A stretch of 64,000 bases of DNA from Hygrocybe punicea (GCA_963556145.1 OY744469.1:5056767-5120766); one strand, 5' to 3'; shown: positions 20,521-32,200, numbered from the stretch's first letter. Numbers and translations: made by a program. The notes: generated by a model from the sequence alone, not told the origin.

Positions 20521-21593
20521 ATGGAGGTGGATAATGAGGATGTGGTCAAGATGGTTGTCTTGGATGGAATTGTGATGGGCCCTCAGCACTGTGCATATGA
20601 AGACTGCACTCAAGGACTGGCCAATGCATGTAATGGGGTTTTCTGTGCACAACATGAGGAAGCACGAGGACATTTATGCCAGGTGAAGAATTGCAATAAT
20701 CCCAAACAGAACAGAACTCAAGCATGTCTAGAACATCAGGGAGTTTGGTATTCTCATGTTGTGAGGCATGGCCACCAATCTCTGTTGGGAATCCGTAGAA
20801 TGCTGAGGAGGAGAGAGGAGGAGAGGCTTGATTGGCTACCTGGAGGACAGCAAGATGTTCAGCCTCACGATGAAGATGCACCTGTTACACCACAACGAAA
20901 CAACTACTTTGTGGCACCTCGCTTTTACTGTGTAGAAACAATCTGTGCCCCATGTGGAGTGGTCATTGCCTGGGACAAGTTTTACCAAGCTGAGTCCCCT
21001 ACAAACATCTTGAATTTCTTGGAGAAAGTGTATCCAACCACGGAATCAAGACCAGATTACATCTGTATTGACAAGGCATGCAAGCTTTTGCGGACTTGTG
21101 TGGCCAGTGGAAGATGGGAGATTTGGAGTCAGACTTCCCGTTTTATAGTGGACTCTTATCACTACATCAACCACAGAGTTCAAGACTACCTATGCCGCAA
21201 ATGGTGTAATCCAGCACCTCTTAATGGTTCAGCTCCAAATCTGGTTATTGTGGAGAGGGATGGAAATGGAGTGGAGCATTATAAATGTGCTTTCAACACT
21301 CAAGTAAGTGATGTTTATGTTATGAAAATATTTCTCATCTGATGTATAATTTAAAGGCATGTGAACAGTTAAATGCTTGGTTGGGTGGCTTTGAGTCAAT
21401 TCTTCACAGAATGACTATTAACAATTTCAACTGGTTCTTACATACTATGCTTTTCTTACACAGTCAGAAGACCATGGAAAAGCAGAAGGAAAAGGAGAAA
21501 AGAAAGCAAGGAGGAATGGATGGAGATGAAGAAGAGGAAGAGGAAGAGGAAGAGGAAGAAGAGGCAGAGATTGAAATTGACAGAGAGGACTGA
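20521..21593 (+). CDS. CxC6-like cysteine-cluster protein associated with KDZ transposons (5' part uncertain)
   Basis: Two exons: to 21303, then 21357-21593, with a 53-bp intron (GTAAGT..AAAG) joining NTQ to ACEQLNAWLGG. The N-terminal half has a cysteine/histidine cluster (CAYEDC, FCAQHEEA, CQVKNC, ACLEHQ) as in the CxC6 family of proteins fused to or next to KDZ transposases. The second half holds conserved blocks ETICAPCGVVIAWDKF, SRPDYICIDKACKLLRT and FIVDSYHYINHRVQDYLCRK typical of agaricomycete KDZ-associated proteins. The C terminus is a run of about 12 Glu. An in-frame TAA (20512-20514) sits just before the ATG, while the family-like sequence extends further upstream (VPLPDNPDDVAQAQEDVA). 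The N terminus therefore seems truncated. The biochemical role is unknown. Confidence 0.75.
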
Positions 21594-21743
21594 CAGGATT
21601 GGCTTGTACAAATGGAAATTTGGCCAAATGTTGACTGCTGTATTGTATTGAATATGAATTTACATTTTCCAGTTCTAAATAGTAGGAGTTGTCAGGGGGG
21701 TTTGCAAGATGGTTACTGAGAATAGGTTATATACTGAGGTCCA

Positions 21744-22104
21744 TAGTGTTGCCACAACTATAGCCGATGTTTTTTGAAAAATTGCCTTTTTAGGCTAGTA
21801 AAATTAGCTAAAATTATAAAGATATTTGATGAGATGGGCAAAGCCAAAAGCTGAGGGGTCACTTAAGGGTGCTAAGAATTCAGAGTTCCATCTTCAGAGT
21901 TATTCATAAATAGTTGTTAGCTACAGTTCAACAGCTATTTATGAATAACTCTGAAGATGGAGCCCCAAATCCTTAGCACCCTTAAGTGACCCCTCAGCTT
22001 TTGGCTTTGCCCATCTCATCAAATATTTTCATAATTTTAGCTAATTTTACTAGCCTAAAAAGGCAATTTTTCAAACAACATCGGCTATAGTTGTGGGAAC
22101 ACTA
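21744..22104. mobile_element. 361-bp foldback MITE with TAGTGTT ends
   Basis: A near-perfect palindrome with about 165-bp arms and the centre near 21923. The ends are TAGTGTTGCCACAACTATAG and CTATAGTTGTGGGAACACTA. The terminal TAGTGTT is shared with the hAT-like element at 9498. The ends include TA on both sides, but no 8-bp duplication is visible, so the superfamily is open. Confidence 0.8.
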
Positions 22105-22111
22105 AAATCTG

Positions 22112-22290
22112 AGGAGTCCTGAGGAAGTCCTCAGGAAGTCCTAAGGAAGTCCTAAGGAAGTCCTTGGGAAAGTCCAGGAGTATAGTCCATGAAAACTCCT
22201 TGAGGAGTCCTTGAGGAGTCCTTGATTTTTGAGGAGTCCTCAAGGATTCTTTGGGTCGTGAGGACTCCTCGAGGACTCCTTGAGGAATGT
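22112..22290. repeat. AAGGAGTCCT palindromic repeat cluster beside gene copy 2
   Basis: The same short palindromic units as 16194-16398, here as GAGGAGTCCT and AGGAAGTCCT. The flanking ATTCCT..GGGAGAGTGCAACAT..CAGGATTGGTCAC corresponds to the downstream side of gene copy 1. Confidence 0.65.
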
Positions 22291-22680
22291 GTGGGAGAGT
22301 GCAACATACAGGCAGGATTGGTCACTATCATCAAGCACATTGTACAGTATGGTAAATGACCACAAAGCAAATACCAATATTGTTTAAAGGATAACAATCC
22401 AGATCCATATGCTATTGTTGCAAACTTCATTTTAAATATGCTTATGGGAAATAAAAATATTTTACACTATCTAAAAGGACCTTAATGTATGAACTTCATT
22501 TGACTTTGCACTTTTACTGAGGGTCACCACTAGTTTAAGCTTATGTAAGTCTCATGCTCAGGTAATCTGTGGGCCAACATGGGCATTCAGGAAGCCCCTC
22601 ATCTTGATGCAGGTGAGGAGCCAGTAAAACGGAGTTGCATAGGTGATGTCAGACGACACTGTCTTGCCACTTCCACCGGT

Positions 22681-22824
22681 GGAGAGGTACCGGGGGTACC
22701 CTCGGGGTGCTCAGAGGACGCGTGCGTCGGAAAGACTAGGATAGGGTATCTACTACATCCAGATCTGCTAACTCACTGGATCAACCGTGGGAACTGAGTC
22801 ACGTGATCCATCCTCGCTACCACT
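22681..22824. mobile_element. 144-bp MITE, copy in peptidase gene copy 2
   Basis: The reverse complement of 12991-13134 at the orthologous position, flanked by CCACCGGT (22673-22680 and 22825-22832). Confidence 0.8.
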
Positions 22825-24378
22825 CCACCGGTGAGGAGGCCACCAATGCGGCCAAGGCCATTGATGATGATGGAGCCAGAGTCACCACGGGCGGAGAACA
22901 GACCGGACTTGTTGTCATAGGGGAGGATGGCCCACTCTTTCAAGGTTTGGCGAGTCTGGTTTGGGAAATACTCTTGAATAAAAGAAAAGATCCCGTTGGT
23001 ATGACCAATGGTGACACTTGTAGTGATGCCATGTTTGATGACAAACAGGCACTTCTTGCCATCGTGGTCAACCATGTCTGGGCTGTGCATAAGATGTTCT
23101 GGGATGGTGCCCTGAAGCCGAAGAAGGCAGTCCTCAGGATACTTGAAGTGTGAGCGGCTGTCATGGCAGGAATACATCATCTGGGTGAACTTGGCAGCCA
23201 GAATCTCAGTCACTGGAGATCCATTGAGAAAGAACGCTGGGTGAGACAAAGCAAGACATACCAAGATCTATGACATTGCTCTTAAAGGCCTTCTTGAACT
23301 TGGCGATATCAAGTGCAATGAGAGCAAAGTCTTCAGTGAGGCTGTTGGCGCTTGCATTGATGGTGATGCAAGGGGAGCGGACAATGTGGCTGATGATGTG
23401 CTTCTTGGGGTTGCTCCAGTCCCTCTCGACTTCATGGTGGAACTTATCCAGTGCCTCAATCGCCTTCATTGCCTCTTTCAGCAGCTGCTGCTTCATCTCC
23501 AGCTCCTGCCTGGCTTCACCCATCTCATCCTCATCCTTGTCTTCACCTTCTCCAGCCATCCTCTTCTTCAACCACTCAATCTGCTGCTCATATATCTCAA
23601 TGGTAGTGCCGTGCCCACCAATCTTAAGCTTGATGGAGACAAGGAGGTTGTCGAATGCTTGAGACCCCATAAGGGCAATGTAGCAAAGAGGTGCACCAGC
23701 CCTGGGGCATGAGTAGTCTTGGTTCATGTCCATGGTTGGTGGGAAGAGAACATGCCACGCCATGAGGAGCAAGATGTTGTCACTACCGCCACCTTGGGCA
23801 AGGTAGAGACCACCAGTGCCCTCAGCATCAGGGGTAGCTGTGGCAGTGATGGAGAGCCCGAGCACAGCAGTGAGAGGACTGTGAACATCAACGGTGGGGT
23901 GGAGGTCAGAAACAGATTTCAGGAGGCCAGGGCTGGCAGACCAGGTGTAGATGGAGCTGTGGAACTCCACCTTGACATCGTTGATGCCTACCTCCTGAAG
24001 AAGGGCAAGGCAGCTGTCCACACAGGTGTGAGTGACATTGCTAGAGACTGTCTCGCCATCAATGCCAACAGGATCTGTCCCAGCTTTGAAGCAACCCACA
24101 TCAATGGAGGTCCAGATGAGGCCATTGGCATCGAGGAGTTTGCACACCTTGGGGCCAAAACCATCCCAGATGCTGGCAAGCTTGTGATCAAAGATGGGGT
24201 GAAGCTCCTTGTAGATATGATATGCCTCGGGCCCAGGACATTGTGCTAGAACGGTACCCAAGCTGAGGGGAGGACGGAAGGCCAGCATAGTAGAACATGG
24301 CCTCCTCCTTAGGGACAGAGTCTGGAGTGGGAGACCACATGCTGGATGCAAGGTCATCCTGGAAGGAGACATCAGTAT

Positions 24379-26006
24379 TGTTACTTTTTACAACTCCACA
24401 ACTCCGATTCCAACTCCACTGCCCACCATTACGATTCTGCTTTACCACACCTTCCTTTTTCGTTCCCCTTTGCCTTTTGTCTTCTTTTGGACATTGTTGT
24501 TTATTCTTGTTCTTGTTCCCTTTTTATTGTTTCTTCTAGAACAATCCAGACTGACCATGGACACATCCCCACGTTACCTTGCTGTATCCGAATAGTCACC
24601 TTGCCAACAGACGTCACTTTCATTGTCTTCACTGTACAACATACTGTCTTCCCAAACCAATGCACAATGGCTATCCTCACCAAACAGTTCATAACCATGA
24701 TGATCATTGGTGCCATAGCAATCACCTTCCTGATCAGTTTCTACATTGTCATGATTTGCCTTTGGAAAAGGTAACCTTTTTTTATTGATTAAATTGATAT
24801 TCGCTTCGACAGTACACTGACACGTAATTGACAATTGCCATTCCTGGATATATGGTTTCCACTTTTGTATTCTGTGCCTACCATTATCATCCCTGATTAT
24901 CTGATGACATTCCTCACCTGCATGCATGTCCTGAACAATCCTCAATCAGAAGACATTTCACTGGTCCTTCCAATCAGATCATCACCGAAGCACATTCTTT
25001 CGGACTTCGACCACAGACCATACGACTTCCCAAACAGTGAACCAACCCCTATCATATATTGTTCACACAACATCACTTCATTGCAGTACCCAACGACTTG
25101 TTCCCACAGCTTGTCACCTGTGCCATGACTCGAAACCTGGACCCATGTTCATTTATCCTTTTCCATCTGTAACTTTGATACCTCCCACACTCGTTTACAA
25201 CAATACCCTTTCTTGGATGAATACTGACATCAGGTGGACCACATTGTTCCACACACAGGACAAGACATCACCCCTTGATATGTCATTGACACAGACATCG
25301 TCATCTGGTACAGCTTATGCTATTCGCATGTCTGACCTCGACTAGCCCACTATCGTAGTTGGTTTTTCCTCCATACATTCCTTTGTTTTCTTTCATGCCA
25401 ACCTTGCCACTATATCCACACTACCTCAAGACACTCCCTTCACCAATCCCACACTGGACAATACCCCTCTTCAACCCAACCGTGTATTGCACTTGCCAGA
25501 CTGCGCACTTGCTCATTACAGCAAGTACATCCCCTGAATAGGCAATTCTGCACATCACATGATCCAATGACAAATCATCTGAGTCATCCAGACCTCTTCT
25601 ATCCTCAATGACACCTGGACTTCCAGTTGGATCACGAGAACATCGACATGAGGATGCCTCATGTGCGCCTCATGGTAAACACATGGTGTAGTTGGACATG
25701 TTGTAGCTTCATGGTTGTATTCTCATTTACCGCCCCTCAAGATCAGTCACTATATCTACTGTTCTTGTTGTTGGTTCAGACTTTTTCTTCTTTCTTTTCC
25801 TCACATTTAGTCTGGTTCTTGGGGCAGACTCATCTTGTTTTGGGTAACCCCCACAGCTCGCAATAACATTAGACCTTGACCCCCCCCTTCTTAGCAGTGT
25901 TGTCTTAGTTGTAAGCAACAATGAAAACTGCTCTTCTCTCCTCTGGAAACCACCTCCCAGTTGAGTTGATTGTTGCCAGAGCCCACTGCAGAAGCGATCC
26001 GTAACA
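24379..26006 (+). repeat. Solo long LTR, 1.63 kb, inside peptidase gene copy 2
   Basis: It begins TGTTACTTTTTACAAC and ends GATCCGTAACA, i.e. TG...CA ends with 6-bp inverted termini TGTTAC/GTAACA. It aligns throughout with the solo LTR at 54899-56560. The flanks AGTAT and GGTAT are a 5-bp duplication with one mismatch. The host gene sequence continues across it in register (TCAGTTGGGG follows as in copy 1). It contains open frames at 24667-24774 and 24835-25128 that correspond to frames in the other LTR copies. No internal retroelement domain is present, so this is a solo LTR. Confidence 0.88.
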
Positions 26007-26215
26007 GGTATCAGTTGGGGCTGGGAGAATGTGGAGCCCTGGCTGCTGTCATTCACAAGGGTGATGCTGAGAGTGATGAATTCCTTCAAAATCACTGCAT
26101 GAGGGTAAGAGAGAGGACAACAATGGTAACATAGGACAAGCTAAGGGACTCACTAGTTGTCAGTTTGTTGTAGCGCTTGTTGTAGTGCTTGGTTAAGAGT
26201 GAACAGATCAAAAAT

Positions 26216-26690
26216 GAGGTGTTGATTGAGATGAAGGAGTCCTCTTAGTATGCCCAGCTTCGAACAACCCTATGGCTGCATCAGTTTTGTTTGAGGGGAT
26301 GCTCGGATCCCATCAGGACTTGACAGAGAAGTCAAGTTTAGTCAGCATTGTAGTCTGGTAGTCTGCAAAATGTCAAAGTTGTTATAAGGTATGGATATAC
26401 TGGCTGGGCCTATGGATACTAACTTGCTTCAGCCATGTATGGTATAACAACTAACTTCCTGGGCATTTCCAACAGGGCTTGGGGGTTCTCCTTTCTTGTT
26501 GCTAATGAGCCAAGATCTTGTCATTCAGAGCGACATAGAATTGAGCTAGACAATTGTAAACAGGAAGTGCCACTGACAGGCCATCTGGGCTTTGAAGAGA
26601 GATGTTGTGAAGATGGCACATAAAAGACCCCCAAAGAGACCACCTGCGATGGGGCCAACATTTGACCTGCCAGTACTAGTGAGTGGATCA
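26216..26690. other. No gene recognised
   Basis: Upstream flank of gene copy 2 up to the hAT MITE. A 62-codon open frame at 26435 has no recognisable features. Confidence 0.4.
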
Positions 26691-26698
26691 GGCTTTTG

Positions 26699-27603
26699 TA
26701 GGGATGACCATGGGTTTGGGTCAACCCGCGGTATTACCAAAACGGGTTGCGCGGGTACGGGTAGGGTGTTTGGTTTCATCACCCGTGACCATACCGTCAC
26801 CCGTACCCGCGGTGTCGCGGTTTTCACGGGTATGTCAACACACGACGACGACTACAACAACAACTACAACAACGACTGTGATGACTACAACAACGACTGT
26901 GACGACAACAACAACGACTGTGACGACAACAACAATGACAACTATGAACACAAAACAACAGCAACAACAACGACTACAACGACGACTACAACGACGACTA
27001 CAACGACGACGACCACGACAAGTTTATGCATGGCCAGGAAAACAGCCAGTGAGGTGGTGCGCCCACCCTCTGGCTGTCAGGTACGTCAATTATCATCATC
27101 TCATTAAACTGGCTTGTGCTAATGCTTGCTACTTTATTATTTTTATTTAGTTTCATTGCTAAACGGCGGCGGCATGACGTGGCGACGATGGCAACACGAT
27201 GCAACGGCGACGGCAACACAACGCGACAACGACGATGCTGTTAACATGACGATACGACGACCCAACACCAACGTCGTCAACGTCGGCTCTGGCCCAGTGG
27301 CCAAGCCGTTCCAGCGACGACGGTGGAAGTTGGCAGGTGCGTTGAGAGGTTGAGGGCGGCAGAGCCGTCGCAAAACAAACCAGCCACGTCAATTGACGTG
27401 TGCTGGGTGTTTGCGACGACTTTGGGCACACCCTGGCTCCGAAAAAACCGGGGGACCACGGGTTTGGACAGACGGGTACGGGTAACCGGGGCACCGAGGG
27501 TCAGAATGGACGGTACGGGTTGTACCCGTTATGGGTGCGGGTTCAGCGGGTATGGGTGCGGTGTTGGCCATGCCAACCCGTCACGAACCCGTGGTCATCC
27601 CTA
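26699..27603. mobile_element. hAT MITE copy 1, 905 bp, perfect 8-bp duplication
   Basis: The ends are TAGGGATGACC ... GGTCATCCCTA with subterminal GGGTT/AACCC motifs. The perfect duplication GGCTTTTG is at 26691-26698 and 27604-27611. The interior holds a CAACGACTGTGACGACAACAA trinucleotide-like array (26845-26960) and a perfect 16-bp palindrome CACGTCAATTGACGTG (27385-27400). No transposase. Near-identical in reverse to 32570-33505; the main difference is the number of repeat units in the array. Confidence 0.92.
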
Positions 27604-27790
27604 GGCTTTTGGTATTGGAAGTCGCCAGGGAAAACTTATGTCATAGTGTAAGGAGCGATCACACTGGAGCTCGAGCTGAAACCCAGTTTTCGGTAATGTT
27701 ATCCAAAAGGAAAGCAAAACTGTACACAGTACTGGTCCCGATCACCGTAGTTGCACTGAGGGTTATGGTACTCGACAGAATAGTAGTGGA

Positions 27791-27822
27791 CTAGTGGGGT
27801 GTGGGCCATTGCTTTGCATGGC
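27791..27822 (-). other. Helitron-type 3' terminus (hairpin plus CTAG)
   Basis: On the minus strand the hairpin GCCATGCAAAGCAATGGC (27805-27822) is followed 10 nt later by CTAG and then T, the target base expected after a Helitron end. The same structure terminates the autonomous Helitron at 44174-44198. A non-autonomous Helitron would extend to the right from here; its TC end was not located. Confidence 0.5.
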
Positions 27823-28440
27823 AGGTTACTCGTCCCTTTTTAGTAATGAGAGTATACAAATAATACAGTATTATTACCCTTCTATGATAATAAATATTTG
27901 TGAAGTTATTGATATTTCCTTTATTATTACATACTGATGCTAGTCAGATACCATTCTGATACCATACTACAATGATATTAATTGATTATATCCTGTTCCT
28001 TCCAATTTGTCATGACCCAATATCAGATCCCAAATTGACATCTTTCATATCAAGTTTGCAGTGTTCAAGTTGGCAGATACATAACTAACTACTTTACTAC
28101 TTTATTATTAGTCATAGTTACTCTGAAAATTTTATAGAATATGTAGTAAGTATATCCAGAAATGCTAAGTATCTGAATTATTTGTCAGGTCAAGAACAAC
28201 CTCCTGTGAGTACTGTAGAAATAATCCCATGCACAATGATACCAACTGCACTGCTATTGGAACCACTTTGATAAGATTGCTGGTGTTGATGAGTACCAGA
28301 ATCAACAATATGACTGGTTCAGCTTGTGTACACTGACAATGCTTCAGATTAAATGAAGCTGGGAAATCAGTGAGGCAATGTTCTTGTCAAACAGTTTCAT
28401 GAGTATTGGACACCTGAACCACTTCCAGCACACATGATCA
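27823..28440. other. AT-rich stretch, nothing recognised
   Basis: No coding signal. It may be the body of a non-autonomous Helitron ending at 27791. Confidence 0.4.
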
Positions 28441-28599
28441 AGATAGGTGTGGCATGCACTCATGGAATTTATGGAACAGACAGTGTCTGTTGCACTACAA
28501 TGCTGCATACTGTGACTGGGCAACTGGCCAAATGATTTGCTTAAAACCATTCAGCCTATTGTACCAGTATTGATAATGTATTAAGTATGATGTGCATTG

Positions 28600-29530
28600 C
28601 AAGGTTATGTAGCAATAGTACAGACCCATCCAATATACAGGTCATACTACTGTTTGTACAATGGTATTGCCCAGCATTGAAGCTGGAAGACCATATTATA
28701 CCTGGGACACCTGCTGAATGCTTTCTGACACACTGTTTGACCTGTGAAATGAGTCAGCACTGCTTGCATTGTTAATGATTTCAAAGTGCATATTAAATAT
28801 TGCTACATCATAGACACATCCAATGTGCTGTTCATACAGTGTTTTGTGCACTGGGAATGTCTCAGATGAAAGCTGGAACACTATCAAACACTTCTCAAAC
28901 CCCTGTGGACCTGTTTAACAAGTAGTCACTGCATGCATTATTAATAATTCTAGTGCACATTGTACATGCAGCTACGTTACAGATACATCCAATATGTTGG
29001 TTGTACAGATGTTTGTGCAAGGGGAATGCCCAAGATTAAGGCTGGGACACCTACCAAATACTTACCAAACACTTACCAAACATGTTCAATGTGTTCAGTG
29101 CAGTATATCTAGTCACACCGGTTTACTGACATGCACCGAACATGTCCACCGAACACACCAAACATGTTCGATGTGTTCAGTGTAGTATATCTGGTCAAAC
29201 CGGTTTACTGACATGCACTGAACATGTCCACCAAACACAGCAAACATGTTCAATGTGTTTGGTGCAGTATATCTAGTCACACCGACCGAACATGTCCCCC
29301 AAAAACACTGTACAGATGTTTGTGCAAGGGAATGCCCCAGATTAAGGCTGGGACACCTACCAAACACTCACCAAACACCTTTGGACCTGTGTGACAAGTG
29401 TACAATGAACACTGTTCGACCTCTTTTCATTATCCACAATTCTAATATACACAGTAGATGTAGCTACATGACAGATACCGCTGACATATTGTTCATTCAA
29501 CCAAGCCACATTGCATTACCAATGCATGTG
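28600..29530. repeat. Satellite-like array of about 175-190 bp diverged units
   Basis: The landmark ACATCCAATATG..TGT.CATACAG.GTTTGTGCAA recurs at about 28625, 28812 and 28985, and in part at 29308. Each unit continues into AAGCTGGGACACCT, then GGACCTGTGTGACAAGT, then ATTATTAATAATTCTA. The last unit is expanded by an inner minisatellite (29080-29300). Confidence 0.65.
29080..29300. repeat. Inner minisatellite, about 80-bp unit, 2.5 copies
   Basis: The unit runs CATGTTCAATGTGTTCAGTG then CAGTATATCTAGTCACACCG and GTTTACTGACATGCACCGAA, followed by CATGTCCACCGAACAC. It begins near 29083, 29163 and 29247. Confidence 0.7.
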
Positions 29531-29539
29531 ATTATTATA

Positions 29540-30430
29540 AGAAACTGATTGCAATTGCAATACCAACATGATATAACACTACCCATTTCCAAATAAGCTG
29601 CTCTGATCCAGCTGCCTTATTGTTCTTGCTGATTGGGACAACAAATTCACACAGTTACAAAGTCAGCAGTCACATGGTGTAGAGACTCAATGTCCCTCTG
29701 AGTCCGTATCGACGATATATCACGAATCCGGATGAACCCGATGCCTCCAATCGATTTGCATTCAAACCCGACATAACCCAACGTGATGTGACCCGACGTG
29801 TGCCACTTCGTCACAGCCACTTTCGGACCAAATCTGGCAGCCTCAGAAGCCCCGGAGTTCTAATTATAGGAGACAGATCTCATTGGACTCAATCCCCGAC
29901 TTCGGACTTGCCTTATATACGCATCCCCTTGTCCTTTTGGAGATATGTAGGAGATTTTAGATCTTTTTCTTGGACATTCATTTTCCCCTCCATTTTCCTG
30001 TCTATGTCGCTTTGCAACCCCCCTTTCCACATCCCCATTCCATCTTCTCTTTGTAGTTTCTATCGGCCGAAATAGACATGTCCAAAAGTAGACTACTCAC
30101 TCATGTACTATAAAAATGGTCCCCGATGATAAATGGTAATTATGGGGCTCAATTTTCATCTGTGAGCCATTGTAAAATCTCTACACGGTGGAATATTCAA
30201 ACAAAGGCACAGGAATGTACATATAATTCATCTTGGGGGTGCCCCATGTGTTTGGAGTTGTGAGAGGCTACCAACCTTGTTTTATCTGTGATGTGCCCAA
30301 CCAATCTCCCTCATTTACAATGTCACATGCCATGAGGACAAACTCTGTCCAATGACTCGCATTGGATTATCCTTCACATGTCCACCACTTTTAGTGTTAC
30401 AGACATTGCAAAACACATTGGAGTTAGTTA
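29540..30430. other. No gene recognised
   Basis: Mixed-composition sequence. An open frame at 29788-30075 has no recognisable domain. No inverted or direct repeat was seen. Confidence 0.35.
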
Positions 30431-30439
30431 ATACACAGT

Positions 30440-31090
30440 GGTGCAGTTCCTCACAGACTTCAGGTGTTGTCATGGTAGCACTTGCAATCATGCAGTCATT
30501 CCATCTTGGTTGCTGGGAGCACTAAGAATTTTAACCAATAATAATGTACAAGTATATCTTCAAACTGTTTCTCAGGCTGATTATTACCCAGTTCCTCCAA
30601 GGAAATATTCACAAGCAACCAGATGTGTACCTGGATGAACTTAAAGAAGTCACAGTTGCAGCAAAGGACAGAACAAGAAGTCTCTGAGTCTGGAAGTACC
30701 ATTTGGCATGTGTTGATGAGAAGTGGTTTTACCATGAAGAAGGTATGCACTGGCAAATGTCATGCAATTCCATTTTATCATAATGGTCTTCATCCCTTAT
30801 TATTAATAATGAAGCTGTCCAGAATTGCACTTGAGCACAATGAAATTTCTCACCTGGCCTATCATCACTCATTTGGGACTCAATTTAGTGCAGATATGGC
30901 TGGTTTTGTTTGTGAAAGTACATTTGATCTCTGGATGGACATCTGTGGGTGGGCTTGGGCCTTATCTGGGAAGGCCGCTATTTGAAAAGCATTTTTTATT
31001 CACAGAAAGTGGCATGTATTTATCTATGACACTACATGTGCACTTTTATTACAGCTATTTGCAGAACTTAGGGTGGAAATCCTTTTTTTT
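30440..31090 (+). pseudogene. Dead Tc1/mariner-type transposase fragment
   Basis: Pieces of a Tc1/pogo-like transposase in several frames. First a segment like VYLDELKEVTVAA, then STIWHVLMRSGFTMKK (end of the helix-turn-helix region), an apparent intron (about 30743-30812, GTATGC..), and LSRIALEHNE leading into the DDE core start. The core reads FVCESTFD where the family has FVDES, so the first catalytic Asp is lost. GWAWALSGKAAI matches the conserved strand with WA..G. After that, stops and a poly-T end it. The assignment rests on remembered family motifs. Confidence 0.6.
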
Positions 31091-32200
31091 TTTTTTGAAA
31101 ATTTCTAAAAACCAACATATCTTACTCAAAACATGTTCAATTGCTCTAATATTTGGAATGTGAGACCCAGTGAAAACTCCACCTATCTAGATACTTTTCG
31201 GTAGATTCACATCCATGAAAAAATATTTTAGGAATTTAAATAGAATTCTGCACCCTGAATAGATGTTTCGCCATTAAAATACTTTAAAAAACATTGCTAT
31301 CAATTATGTGCAAAAAGAGCTGTCATGCATCACCACCACCCCATTCTCCACTGCTCATTCCCATTCCATTCTGTGCTCCCCACTGCTCTTTCCTTGTTCT
31401 GCATCCCCTCTCCCAGTCAACCAACATGAGAATCTGCTGCTGCCACCACCTTTGCCACTTTGATGTCTTGCTTCATCTTGATGCTCCACTGAATATCAAC
31501 CTGCCAAACATTACACAAAGTTATATCAGTGAGCAACAGATCAGCTTTCTGTCATACACACCTGTTTTTTGTCTTCATCAAGGATGTCCCAGGCAATATC
31601 GAACTCGGCCTTCATAACTTGATTCTTAGCACAGTATTCCTTCACAAACAAGTTCCTGGGACACCCAAGCATTACTACACTGCTCTCTTCCATTGTCCCT
31701 GCCTTGGACTGGTTTAAATGTAGATTCACTTTTCATTTACCCCCCTTTTGGCCCATCATCTCCCTTAGTTCACTTACCCTGTGGTTTCTTTTTTCTTCTT
31801 CTCCTCTTTTGCGGGAATGATCCTGCTATCATCCCCATCCCTACACACTTCACACACTATTCATTTCAATAATAATGTAAATATGCACCCAATCACTCTT
31901 GGCATCATGATCTCGTTGTGGCGTTTTTATGGTCATTCTCATCCTCAGATTGCTCGATAACCTGGCTATGTGTTTCAAGTGAATGGCTTTCCACCAACAT
32001 ACTATGTCTACACTACGTTTACATGTGCATGGAATTACAGCCAATCAAGGAAAGTCCCAGTCCAAGCCATACCTTTACTACCGGCCTTGGTTCTGCACTC
32101 ATGCCTGTGAGAATAACAATTTGCTTATCCTATCAAGAAGAACAAAGAATGGGTCCCCATCACCAGTAGCCATGTTGGCATTTGGGTAAGAATCCAGAGA
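31091..32200. other. No intact gene; unidentified minus-strand fragment
   Basis: A minus-strand fragment at 31549-31729 (containing VMLGCPRNLFVKEYCAKNQ) looks protein-like but matches no family I can name. The rest shows nothing supportable. Confidence 0.3.

Larger units (their letters stand above)
22558..26215 (-). pseudogene. Serine peptidase-like gene, copy 2 (split by a solo LTR)
   Basis: An inverted duplicate of 7079-13497, minus the 4.2-kb element. On the minus strand: 5' region from about 26215, an intron at the same place as in copy 1, and a start codon again split A|TG (reads MILKEFITLSITLVNDSSQ). The solo LTR (24379-26006) interrupts it, then the body runs 24378-22558 with the same internal frameshift, intron, His (AWHVLFPP), Asp (TEDFALIALD) and Ser (GDSGSIII) motifs, and the same 144-bp MITE (22681-22824). 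The body is nearly identical to copy 1. The 5' exon is more changed, largely by CG-to-TG or CG-to-CA differences. The segment includes 240 bp of 3' flank. Confidence 0.78.

Noticed and set aside
26838..27017. Poly-Thr/Asn frames in the hAT MITE
   Set aside because: Produced by the CAACGACTGTGACGAC array; the unit number differs between the two copies.
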